DNA of 18,211 nt from JBEKJU01 sp050011095 (lineage in GTDB: Bacteria; Desulfobacterota; Syntrophorhabdia; Syntrophorhabdales; WCHB1-27), in NCBI GenBank assembly GCA_050011095.1, contig JBEKJU010000101.1:1-18211 (forward strand), read 5' to 3'. Below are positions 7,794 to 13,777 of this stretch, piece by piece (position 1 is the first letter of the stretch; each line of letters starts with the position of its first letter). The notes under the pieces are model-generated. The model was not told the DNA's origin, ran no database searches, and saw nothing but the letters and a program-made list of their open reading frames with translations. Both the position numbers and the translations under genes were made by a program.

Positions 7794-8324
7794 GGTGCCG
7801 TTCGAGACATCACCGAACTGAAAGCCGCGGAAGAAGAATTAAAGAAACACCGTCAAAGACTGCAAGCATTGGTACGAGAACGGACAAGCGAGCTTGAGAT
7901 AAAATCAAAGGCCGTCGAAGAACTCAATGTAGCACTGAAAGTCCTCCTGCACCAGGTGCAAGAGGACAAAGAACACCTCGAACAGAGGTTTGTGATCAAC
8001 GTCAACAAGCTCGTTCTCCCATACCTGGAGAAGATGAAAAAAGGGCGGCTGAACGAAGAACAGAACTCCTACCTCGATATCATTCGGGCCAATCTCAAGG
8101 GAATCATGTCCCCGTTCCTCCACAATGTGCAGCAGTTCAATCTCACGCAGAGGGAAACCCAGGTAGCCAATCTCATAAAGGACGGCAGGACCACAAAGGA
8201 GATAGCGGAGGTTGTCGGGGTAGCCCTCGATGCGGTCAATTCTTACAGAAACAGCATCAGGCTTAAACTCGGCCTGAATAAGAAGAAGGTCAATCTCCAG
8301 GCTTATCTCCAATCGCTCAGGTAA
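7794..8324 (+). pseudogene. N-terminally truncated PAS/LuxR-type regulator
   Basis: The frame opens one base after the ugd stop codon with GAVRDITELKAAEEELK, the closing strand of a PAS-PAC domain. It continues into a coiled-coil linker (RQRLQALVRERTSELE and onward), a middle helical region (KLVLPYLEKMKKGRLNEEQ), and a complete LuxR/GerE DNA-binding domain: LTQRETQVANLIKDGRTTKEIAEV, then AVNSYRNSIRLKLGL. In the anaerobe regulators I recall with this tail, one or more full PAS domains come first. Here they are missing: the frame is closed by TAG at 7761, and no ATG or GTG exists before the domain, only TTG 7869 without a Shine-Dalgarno. The intact HTH means a short DNA-binding protein could still be made if TTG 7869 is used. 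Most likely a deletion fused the tail of a sensor-regulator to ugd. Confidence 0.75.
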
Positions 8325-8367
8325 TATGGTAATTACCACCATACTATTGCCTCATTAAATTACCACC
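8325..8367. repeat. operator-like palindrome and 10-bp direct repeat
   Basis: GGTAATTACC at 8328-8337 is a perfect 10-bp palindrome, within a TATGGT/ACCATA inverted repeat (8325-8343). AATTACCACC occurs twice as a direct repeat, at 8331-8340 and 8358-8367, 27 bp apart. The position between a LuxR-type regulator and a chemoreceptor operon makes a protein-binding site plausible. No protein can be named. Confidence 0.4.
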
Positions 8368-8442
8368 GCGTATCCTTAATCCCATGGCCTGCTAAGCCGA
8401 CAACAATCATAGGAAAGACCCCCCTATCGCATCCGGGGAAGT

Positions 8443-8492
8443 CCGTTCAAGGGCATAAGGGGTGCCGGTGACGACCGGCGGCAGAAGAACGG
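8443..8492 (+). promoter_or_regulatory. possible structured leader of the chemoreceptor mRNA
   Basis: CCGTTC (8443-8448) can pair with GAACGG (8487-8492). They enclose a strong hairpin, GCCGGT (8464-8469) with ACCGGC (8474-8479) around the tetraloop GACG, with A/G-rich internal loops. It ends 38 nt before the GTG start and does not occlude the Shine-Dalgarno. It does not match the c-di-GMP (GEMM) consensus or any other riboswitch I know. Confidence 0.35.
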
Positions 8493-8530
8493 GTGAAGCA
8501 CATTTCTGATTATTTTTACAAGGAGGAGTC

Positions 8531-10156
8531 GTGAAACTTAAAGACATTAGGGTAGGCAAACGGTTGTTCATCGGATTCGGCGTTATGAATCTCATACTGG
8601 TGGGGATTTGCATGTTCGGCCTTTCAATGATAACGAGCGTAAACGGCAGTCTGGAGCAGATCGTCGAGAAAAACAACGTCCTGATTAAGGCGGCCTACGA
8701 CATGAAGGACGGCCTCAACACGGCAAACTTCACCGTACTTGCGGCTCTTACCACTAAGGATGAGGCGTTCCGCGCCGGAAGCGCCGATATAATCAACACA
8801 AACAGGCTCAAGTACGGAAACGCCGTCGAGGTGATCGACAAGCTGGACACCTCCGAGGAGGGCAAGGGCCTGATCAAGGATATCAAAGACAGCATGGCAT
8901 CCGGAAGAAACGCCAATGACAAGGTCATGGAGTTGACCAAGTCAGGGAAGACCGAGGAAGCAGCCGCCTTATTTGTGACCGACACTCTACCCTTGGTGAC
9001 CAAGGCCCTTGTGGGCTGCGACGGGTTCATCAAGTACCAGCAGAAACGGGTTGCCGCCCTGGCAGCCGAGGCAAAGACGTTCTACCGCTCCTGCTTCGTC
9101 TTCGTGATCATCGGCGCTATCCTGAGCGTCGCCGTCGGCCTCGGCATCGCGTTTATCCTCGCCAGAAGCATCGTGGAGCCCGTCAACCGGACCATCTCCG
9201 ATACCAGGCTCCTATCCGAGGGCAATCTCAGACAAGAAATCATCGTCGACAGGAAGGACGAATTCGGCCAGCAGGCGGCGACCATAAAGGGCATGGTGGA
9301 GAAATGGCGTGACATCATAGGGAGCGTAAAGCAGGCCTCGGACAGCGTCGCCTCCGCCGGCACCCAGCTTTCGGCAAGCGCCGGGCAGATGTCGCACGGG
9401 GCAAGCCAGCAGGCGGAAAGGGCCCATCAGGTGGCAACCGCATCCGAAGAGATGTCGCAGACCGTCGAGGAGATCGCACGAAACGCAACGAGCATTGCGG
9501 CAACAGCCGCGCAGGCAGCGAAGACAGCGAAAGACGGCGGCACAACCGTGGAAGCGGCAGTCAAAGAAGTCGGGGAGATCGCCTCCACGGTGGAAGAATC
9601 GGCAAGCCATATCGCTTCTCTATCGGGGCTCTCCAAGAAGATCGGCGATATCATCAGCATCATCAACGAGATCGCGGACCAAACGAACCTCCTCGCGCTG
9701 AACGCGGCCATAGAGGCGGCTCGCGCTGGAGAGCACGGGAGGGGTTTCGCCGTTGTCGCCGACGAGGTAAGGAAACTCGCCGAGAGAACCACAGGCGCTA
9801 CCTCGGAGGTTAGTGGCATTATACGGGAAATCCAGAACAACGTGACGAGCGCGGTCACATCCATAGACCACGTGACCGCCAAGGTCGACAAGGGTGTTGA
9901 CCTGTCGAGCAAAGCGGGAGCCGAACTGACGACAATCGTGAAGAGCGTCGAGGACCTCCAAGAGATGGTGCAGCAGATCGCAACGGCCATAGAAGAGATG
10001 TCGGCAACCTCCGACCAGATCAGCAAAGACATAGAGTCCATTTCCGACATATCCGGCGAAACCTCACAGTCCTCCAACGAGGTGCTGAAGGCGTCTAACG
10101 AACTGTCGCGGCTGGGTGTTGATCTCCAGGGTATCGCACGTCAGTTTGAAGTATAA
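8531..10156 (+). CDS. methyl-accepting chemotaxis protein
   Basis: 541-aa transmembrane chemoreceptor that signals through CheW to the CheA kinase. Layout: cytoplasmic start, TM1 (~12-34), a ~150-residue periplasmic helical sensor of the four-helix-bundle (4HB_MCP) type, TM2 (~187-211), HAMP (~212-264), then the methylated coiled coil and signalling hairpin. The highly conserved hairpin tip is EIADQTNLLALNAAIEAARA and the following residues at ~380-405. Gln/Glu-rich heptads such as SEEMSQTVEEIA and IEEMSATSDQI are candidate methylation helices. No C-terminal CheR/CheB-tethering pentapeptide is present (it ends IARQFEV). The start is GTG, supported by a strong AAGGAGGAG (8520-8528). The ligand is not predictable. 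It is in an operon with cheW, 10 bp apart. Confidence 0.96.
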   Translation: MKLKDIRVGKRLFIGFGVMNLILVGICMFGLSMITSVNGSLEQIVEKNNVLIKAAYDMKDGLNTANFTVLAALTTKDEAFRAGSADIINTNRLKYGNAVEVIDKLDTSEEGKGLIKDIKDSMASGRNANDKVMELTKSGKTEEAAALFVTDTLPLVTKALVGCDGFIKYQQKRVAALAAEAKTFYRSCFVFVIIGAILSVAVGLGIAFILARSIVEPVNRTISDTRLLSEGNLRQEIIVDRKDEFGQQAATIKGMVEKWRDIIGSVKQASDSVASAGTQLSASAGQMSHGASQQAERAHQVATASEEMSQTVEEIARNATSIAATAAQAAKTAKDGGTTVEAAVKEVGEIASTVEESASHIASLSGLSKKIGDIISIINEIADQTNLLALNAAIEAARAGEHGRGFAVVADEVRKLAERTTGATSEVSGIIREIQNNVTSAVTSIDHVTAKVDKGVDLSSKAGAELTTIVKSVEDLQEMVQQIATAIEEMSATSDQISKDIESISDISGETSQSSNEVLKASNELSRLGVDLQGIARQFEV

Positions 10157-10166
10157 GGAGGATGGC

Positions 10167-10622
10167 ATGAGCGACGAAGCGCTTCAGCTTGTCACGTTCC
10201 GGCTGGCAGACGAGGAGTTCGGCATCGACATCAAGAAAGTCCACGAGATCAACAGGATGATCGATATCACCAGGATACCGAACGCACCACCGTACGTCGA
10301 AGGCGTGGTGAACCTCCGGGGCAAGATCATCCCTATCGTCAGCCTCCGGACGAAGCTCGGTCTTGAGAAGACCGATCATGATAAGGCGACGCGGATCATG
10401 GTAGTGGAGATCGAAGGCAGCGTCCTGGGGTTCATCGTGGATTCGGTCTCCGAGGTGCTCAGGATACAGGATGCGAAGGTAGAACCCGCGCCGAGCATTA
10501 CGGGGATGGCCGATTCCAACTATCTCGAAGGGGTCATCAACCTCAAGGACAGGATACTGATATTGCTTAATCTGACCGCTCTGTTCGCAAGTGACTCCAA
10601 GGGGCTTCGCCAGGCCGCATAA
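10167..10622 (+). CDS. cheW: chemotaxis coupling protein CheW
   Basis: 151-aa single-domain CheW, which links chemoreceptors to the CheA kinase in the cytoplasmic array. The protein begins MSDEALQLVTFRLADEEFGID, typical of the first CheW strand. Conserved parts are VHEINRMIDITRIPNAP, EGVVNLRGKIIPIVSLR (~48-64, the receptor/CheA-binding NLRG segment), GFIVDSVSEVLRI (~93-105), and the closing LEGVINLKDRILILLNL. ATG 10167 has AAGGAGGA 4-5 bases upstream; a longer in-frame TTG start would run into the receptor gene and is unlikely. It follows the chemoreceptor with a 10-bp gap, so the pair is one operon. No cheA, cheR or cheB is in view. The last bases of its stop codon begin the palindromic repeat element. 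Confidence 0.96.
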   Translation: MSDEALQLVTFRLADEEFGIDIKKVHEINRMIDITRIPNAPPYVEGVVNLRGKIIPIVSLRTKLGLEKTDHDKATRIMVVEIEGSVLGFIVDSVSEVLRIQDAKVEPAPSITGMADSNYLEGVINLKDRILILLNLTALFASDSKGLRQAA

Positions 10623-10778
10623 GGGCTCGGAAGGAAATAAATGAGTCAGATGGCGAAGGATTTTTGGCCGATCGGCGAGGCGCGGAAAGGCCAAATGTAC
10701 TGGATGTACATGACCTTTTCGCAACGAAGCGGGCGGACAAGACGAGCCAGATGGCCCATTTATTTTCTGACGAGCCCT
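10622..10778. repeat. ~157-bp palindromic repeat element, complete copy
   Basis: The whole interval is one imperfect palindrome. AGGGCTCG (10622-10629) mirrors CGAGCCCT (10771-10778). The next ~25 bases of each arm match (AAATAAATG against CATTTATTT, CAGATGGC against GCCAGATGG). The inner arms GCGGAAAGG and CCTTTTCGC close on a central ATGTAC..GTACAT loop around 10697-10711. The first ~120 bp recur at 18090 with one mismatch. It carries no ORF of its own that I would believe. Its ends behave like the terminal inverted repeats of a MITE, but it could also be a REP-like structured intergenic repeat. Placed directly on the cheW stop codon, it may also protect or terminate the mcp-cheW transcript. 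Confidence 0.85.
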
Positions 10779-11078
10779 AAGACTGCGTAGTAACGGCCGG
10801 GGACGAGAAGCTCCATAGCTCTCCCGCCCCCGGCCTCGCTTGAGCAGCAGGATTTCAAAGGGTCGCCGACAATCCTCTGTGGCTCTTCGACTCGCCTTTT
10901 CAACATTATGAATGGTCATCCTCCGAAATTATGAAGCATGGGAAACCACCACTTGTCGGTGCACGAGAGGGCCGTCCCGTAGGCATCGAAAGTGCGCAAG
11001 AACCGGATTAACCATGATTCCCGCATGCCCGTGCTGCCGCCCGCTCGGCGAGAACCCTTTCTCTCGGTGTCCGTCACA
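10779..11078. other. gap with a strong hairpin, no gene seen
   Basis: About 300 bp without a credible gene. The only structure is the hairpin at 10795-10835. The open frames crossing it have no Shine-Dalgarno or recognisable protein; one antisense frame is just the palindrome read in reverse. Confidence 0.5.
10795..10835. repeat. long GC-rich hairpin
   Basis: GGCCGGGG (10795-10802) pairs perfectly with CCCCGGCC (10828-10835). Inside, GAG-A-AGCT pairs with AGCTCTC around a 4-nt loop. It is followed by TCGCTTG with no T run, so at most it is a factor-assisted terminator for the upstream operon. Confidence 0.5.
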
Positions 11079-11087
11079 TGTTATAAT
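11079..11087 (+). promoter_or_regulatory. extended -10 promoter, leaderless start
   Basis: TGTTATAAT is a perfect extended -10 box. A -35 is poor (TTCTCT at 11059-11064). Only seven bases separate it from ATG 11095, so transcription should begin at or within a base of the start codon. Confidence 0.6.
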
Positions 11088-11094
11088 AGGGACT

Positions 11095-11334
11095 ATGACA
11101 AAGCGCGAAGAGGAGCTGGCCGCCCTTGGATGGGAAAAGCGGTTCCTGGCCGACGAACCGAGACTTTCCGAGATGAAAGAGCTTTATGAATCGATAGGCT
11201 TCGAGGTCCTCCTCGAACCGCTGCCCCCAAAGGATGAGCTTGCAGCCTGTGCCGAAGGCGGCTGCACTGTCTGCCTCGATATCGACCCCGAGAGATATCT
11301 GACTATCTACACGCGCGCGAAAGACGATCCCTAG
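11095..11334 (+). CDS. conserved small protein of unknown function
   Basis: 79-aa acidic, soluble protein starting MTKREEELAALGWEKRFLAD, with EPRLSEMKELYESIGFEVLLEPL in the middle and CAEGGCTVCLDIDPERYLTIYTR near the end. The three cysteines (C-x4-C-x2-C) could bind a metal, but this is only a possibility. I recall similar small proteins in deltaproteobacteria without an assigned function. The frame is open further upstream, but ATG 11095 follows a perfect extended -10 box by seven bases and nothing before it resembles a ribosome-binding site, so it is the likely start on a leaderless mRNA. It converges on the zinc-ribbon gene, 12 bp away. Confidence 0.75.
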   Translation: MTKREEELAALGWEKRFLADEPRLSEMKELYESIGFEVLLEPLPPKDELAACAEGGCTVCLDIDPERYLTIYTRAKDDP

Positions 11335-11357
11335 AAGGGGACCGTCCTACCCCTTCT
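11333..11357. terminator. convergent-gene hairpin, possible bidirectional terminator
   Basis: AGAAGGGG (11333-11340) pairs with CCCCTTCT (11350-11357), 9-nt loop. It spans the stop codons of two converging genes. There is no T-tract on either side, so intrinsic termination would be weak. Confidence 0.3.
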
Positions 11358-11625
11358 TGAAGAGGTCCCCCCAAAGCCTTTCCGCATCCGCCCTGCCCGA
11401 TTTCTTCTGCCCTTCCTCCTTGAACCGAAAATAATCGCAGTAATTCGACCGGTCCTTCTCTTTCACCTTTTCCGCCTGGGGCTCGAAGCACTGGTTTGCC
11501 CTGCCTTCGTCATGGAAACGGCAGTTCAGGCAGACATGGAGGTCAGCGCCGCATCGGGGACACTCGTCGCGCCTCGACACCTTCTCCACATCAACGGCTG
11601 CGCCGCATTTGTGGCATTTTTTCAT
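11347..11625 (-). CDS. zinc-ribbon protein of unknown function
   Basis: 92-aa protein beginning MKKCHKCGAAVDVEK. It has three CxxC pairs (C4/C7, C22/C25, C32/C35) plus C46 and C63, arranged as CxxC, ECPRCGADLHVCLNC, NQCFEP and NYCDYF, consistent with one or two structural zinc sites. The second half is charged (KEKDRSNYCDYFRFKEE) and ends in a Lys/Gly-rich tail. I recognise the pattern as a conserved hypothetical of deltaproteobacteria; its role is unknown, nucleic-acid or protein binding being the usual guess. The ATG overlaps the stop codon of the HAD gene by four bases (ATGA), so translation is coupled and the two proteins are expressed together. An apparent longer frame from 11793 is only open sequence inside the HAD gene. 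Confidence 0.85.
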   Translation of the reverse strand: MKKCHKCGAAVDVEKVSRRDECPRCGADLHVCLNCRFHDEGRANQCFEPQAEKVKEKDRSNYCDYFRFKEEGQKKSGRADAERLWGDLFKKG

Positions 11626-12251
11626 AGTCTGTCCAGGAGCTCCCTGAAATCGCTTATCACCCTGCCGTCGCCGACGGAGGTCGGGTCGTAGTGGAAGGAA
11701 TCGATGCCGACCATACGGGGGACGTCGAAATCGAAGACCCGATGGTCTCCCACGTGGGCAAGCTCCGCCGGTGAGACGTTGCAGACCGCGCACAGGCGCC
11801 GATAGAACCCCTCTTCTTTCTTGACCATCTCAAAATCGCTCGTCGCCGATATCACGCGGCTGAAGTATCTGGCGATGCCGGTGTGGCCCAATTCCTTGTC
11901 GACGAATATCCTGGCCGCGTTCGACGCGATGACCAGCTCATAGCGGCCGGCGAGCGCCTCGATCACCTCCGCGACGTGGGGAAGCAGGCGGATATAGTCC
12001 CGATACCGGTCGAGCAGGTCGGGAACCGGGACGGTCAGGTCGAACCGCCGTATCCAGTAGTCGATGTCGTACCAAAGGAGGTCGCCCTCCCCCACGGAGT
12101 CGTATGCCCTCTTCACTTCGGCCTTCGCCTCGGCGACCGGCAGGGAATATTGCTCGGCGTACCTCTCGGGAAGGCCCTCAAGCCACACCATGTTGCCGTA
12201 CCGGCCATCGACGATCGTCCCGTCAAGATCGAAGGATATCACCTTTTTCAT
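11622..12251 (-). CDS. HAD-superfamily hydrolase
   Basis: 209-aa HAD phosphatase, probably acting on a small phosphorylated metabolite in the cytoplasm. Motif I is FDLDGTIVD with nucleophile D8 and D10; motif II is the IASNA turn (S110, N111); motif III lysine is in MVKKEEGF (K144/K145); motif IV is VGDHRVFDFDVPR with D169 and D174. The helical cap lies between motif I and residue ~90, a type I cap. Substrate unknown; phosphoglycolate phosphatase and haloacid dehalogenase relatives look similar. ATG 12251 is chosen; the codon before it is GTG. No Shine-Dalgarno is present, but an extended -10 box TGGTATAAT ends five bases before the ATG, suggesting a leaderless mRNA. It is coupled to the zinc-ribbon gene by an ATGA overlap. 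Confidence 0.9.
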   Translation of the reverse strand: MKKVISFDLDGTIVDGRYGNMVWLEGLPERYAEQYSLPVAEAKAEVKRAYDSVGEGDLLWYDIDYWIRRFDLTVPVPDLLDRYRDYIRLLPHVAEVIEALAGRYELVIASNAARIFVDKELGHTGIARYFSRVISATSDFEMVKKEEGFYRRLCAVCNVSPAELAHVGDHRVFDFDVPRMVGIDSFHYDPTSVGDGRVISDFRELLDRL

Positions 12252-12256
12252 CACTC

Positions 12257-12265
12257 ATTATACCA
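12257..12265 (-). promoter_or_regulatory. extended -10 promoter of the HAD/zinc-ribbon operon
   Basis: Read on the minus strand this is TGGTATAAT, a consensus extended -10. Five bases separate it from ATG 12251. No good -35 is seen (GTGAGC at best). Confidence 0.55.
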
Positions 12266-12319
12266 TAGGTGACAAGGCAGGCTCACGCAACGCCTTCGCC
12301 ACGGGGTCCGCTCCATCCG

Positions 12320-13306
12320 CTACTTGCTCATATCTATCTGGATGTCCCGCGCCCATTCCCTGTTTTCGAGGTACCACTCCACCGTCCTTTTGAGTCCGTC
12401 AGCAAGCGGGATTTCCGGCTCCCACCCGAGGAGGCGCTTCGCCTTTCCCACATCCGCCCAGGTGGCCATCATGTCGGTCTTCTGAAAGGGCTCCCTCTTC
12501 ACACGCGCCTTTTTACCCAGATATTGCTCGATGAGGGTGATTACCTCGGCTAACTCGTGGGGATGGCTGTTGCCGAGGTTGATGACCTCGAAACCGACCG
12601 CCTTGAGGGCCTTTATCGTGCCGTCGGCGATATCAGACACGAACGTAAAATCGCGGCTCTGCGAGCCGTCGCCGTAGACAATCAACTCATCCCCCTCGTC
12701 GATCCATTTGATGAACCGGAAGATACTCATGTCGGGCCTGCCCGCGGGACCATAGACCGTGAAGTACCTCACCACCGAGGCATCGATGCCGAACAGGTAG
12801 TGGTACGAGTACATCATCACCTCCGCGGCCTTTTTCGACGCTGCATAGGGAGAGATGGGGGTATTCACGGGCAGCTCCTCTGAAAAGGGCATCTTCTGGC
12901 CCGCGTAGAGGGAGGATGTCGACGCGAGGACGATCTTCTTCACCCCATGCCTTCGCATCAGTTCGAGGAGGTTCAGCGTTCCATAGGCATTCGTTCTCAT
13001 GTAGATGAAGGGGTTCTCGATGCTGTACCTCACCCCGGCTCTTGCCGCGAGGTTCACGACTGCATCTATCCTGTTCTCCCTGAAAACGCCTTCGAGCGCC
13101 TCCAGGTCCTCTATGTCGGCCTGGTAGAAGGAGAAACCGTCATGCCCTTTCAGGTTCTTTAGTCTGTACTCCTTCAGCCTCACGTCATAGTAATCGTTCA
13201 GGTTGTCGATGCCGACCACCCGTTTCCCTTGATCCAGAAGCCTCCTGCCCGTCTCCCATCCAATGAATCCCGCAGCGCCGGTCAGCAGTATAGTCTCATC
13301 AGCCAT
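12320..13306 (-). CDS. NAD-dependent epimerase, probable UDP-glucuronate 4-epimerase
   Basis: 328-aa extended short-chain dehydrogenase/reductase. The NAD site is LLTGAAGFIGWETG (G10, G13, G16) with acidic D34 closing the cofactor pocket. The catalytic set is the Ser/Thr cluster at ~119-122 and Y144-xxx-K148 (YAASK). NLGNSHPHELAEVI and the RPDMSIFRFIKWI segment are typical of the UDP-glucuronate 4-epimerase branch, so UDP-GlcA to UDP-GalA is the best guess, with UDP-glucose 4-epimerase as the alternative. The partner enzyme ugd is 4.5 kb away. ATG 13306 has AAGGAGG nine bases upstream; the longer in-frame start at 13351 would put 15 unrelated residues before the Rossmann strand. The promoter at 13358-13386 points this way. 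Confidence 0.9.
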   Translation of the reverse strand: MADETILLTGAAGFIGWETGRRLLDQGKRVVGIDNLNDYYDVRLKEYRLKNLKGHDGFSFYQADIEDLEALEGVFRENRIDAVVNLAARAGVRYSIENPFIYMRTNAYGTLNLLELMRRHGVKKIVLASTSSLYAGQKMPFSEELPVNTPISPYAASKKAAEVMMYSYHYLFGIDASVVRYFTVYGPAGRPDMSIFRFIKWIDEGDELIVYGDGSQSRDFTFVSDIADGTIKALKAVGFEVINLGNSHPHELAEVITLIEQYLGKKARVKREPFQKTDMMATWADVGKAKRLLGWEPEIPLADGLKRTVEWYLENREWARDIQIDMSK

Positions 13307-13357
13307 CGCGTATCGCCTCCTTAAGGTGACGCCCTTATCCGGACAGTTCAATAGGTG

Positions 13358-13386
13358 ATTATGCTACAGCGGCTGCAATAAATCAA
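13358..13386 (-). promoter_or_regulatory. sigma70-type promoter of the epimerase gene
   Basis: On the minus strand TTGATT (13381-13386) and CATAAT (13358-13363, five of six) are spaced by 17 bp. They lie ~50 bp before ATG 13306, leaving a normal leader with a good Shine-Dalgarno. Confidence 0.5.
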
Positions 13387-13448
13387 ATCATCAGGGCCAG
13401 GGGATCGGCACCCGGTCCCTGCCGCCCCGGACGGGCCTTTCCGAACCC

Positions 13449-13477
13449 TTGAAATATGGGGGTCGATGATATATCCT
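13449..13477 (+). promoter_or_regulatory. possible promoter, leaderless start
   Basis: TTGAAA (13449-13454) and TATCCT (13472-13477) are 17 bp apart; six bases then separate the -10 from ATG 13484. TATATC at 13470-13475 is an alternative -10. Confidence 0.4.
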
Positions 13478-13483
13478 CTGTCT

Positions 13484-13714
13484 ATGGAAAGGGATTACGC
13501 CCTATATTTGAAGGTGGGCGACCAGGTTTTCCATCAGCGCTACACACGGTGGGGGATGGGCGTCGTGGTGGAGGAGAGGAGGTCCGAGGTGCCGGGCGGC
13601 TTCTGCTACGTGCGCATAAGCTTCAGGGACGGCATTGTTCGCGTCTTCGATAACAACTTCAAGAGCGAGGGCTGCTGCTACTACGCAGGCATCAGGAGGA
13701 TAGAAAAGGGATAG
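13484..13714 (+). CDS. small SH3/Tudor-like protein (DUF3553-like or UvrD-tail-like)
   Basis: 76-aa basic protein: MERDYALYLKVGDQVFHQRY, then WGMGVVVEE, then GGFCYVRISFRDGIVRVFDN, then CCYYAGIRRI. The order GD.V.H..[FWY]G.G.V...... V.F.DG is that of small SH3/Tudor-like barrels, as in DUF3553 proteins and the C-terminal tail of UvrD/PcrA helicases. The Cys-Cys-Tyr-Tyr near the end is distinctive. I chose ATG 13484 over the in-frame ATG at 13466, because the fold begins at residue ~10 and a -10-like box lies six bases before it; neither start has a proper Shine-Dalgarno. It stands alone between divergent and convergent neighbours. Function unknown; binding to RNA polymerase or nucleic acid is only an analogy. 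Confidence 0.75.
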   Translation: MERDYALYLKVGDQVFHQRYTRWGMGVVVEERRSEVPGGFCYVRISFRDGIVRVFDNNFKSEGCCYYAGIRRIEKG

Positions 13715-13739
13715 ACACGCAGGAAAGGCCTCTGCCCGG

Positions 13740-13763
13740 GCGGTTCGGCGGGGGCCGGACCGC
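13740..13763. terminator. convergent-gene hairpin, possible bidirectional terminator
   Basis: GCGGTTCGGC (13740-13749) pairs with GCCGGACCGC (13754-13763), one imperfect pair, 4-nt loop. It lies between two converging genes. No T-tract follows in either direction. Confidence 0.35.
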
Positions 13764-13777
13764 ATCGTGTAGCCCGC

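Noticed and set aside
8400..8530. c-di-GMP (GEMM), cobalamin or TPP riboswitch before the chemoreceptor
   Set aside because: I looked for the GEMM tetraloop/receptor pattern and the B12 and TPP core strings; none is present. Only a generic hairpin structure is kept.
9427..10077. 216-aa open frame antisense to the chemoreceptor
   Set aside because: Mirror of the Ala/Ser/Glu-rich coiled coil, repetitive composition only.
10095..10919. 274-aa open frame on the minus strand across cheW and the palindromic element
   Set aside because: Antisense to cheW, and the rest is the repeat element read in reverse. The same peptide appears from the second repeat copy, which explains the apparent similarity of two 'proteins'.
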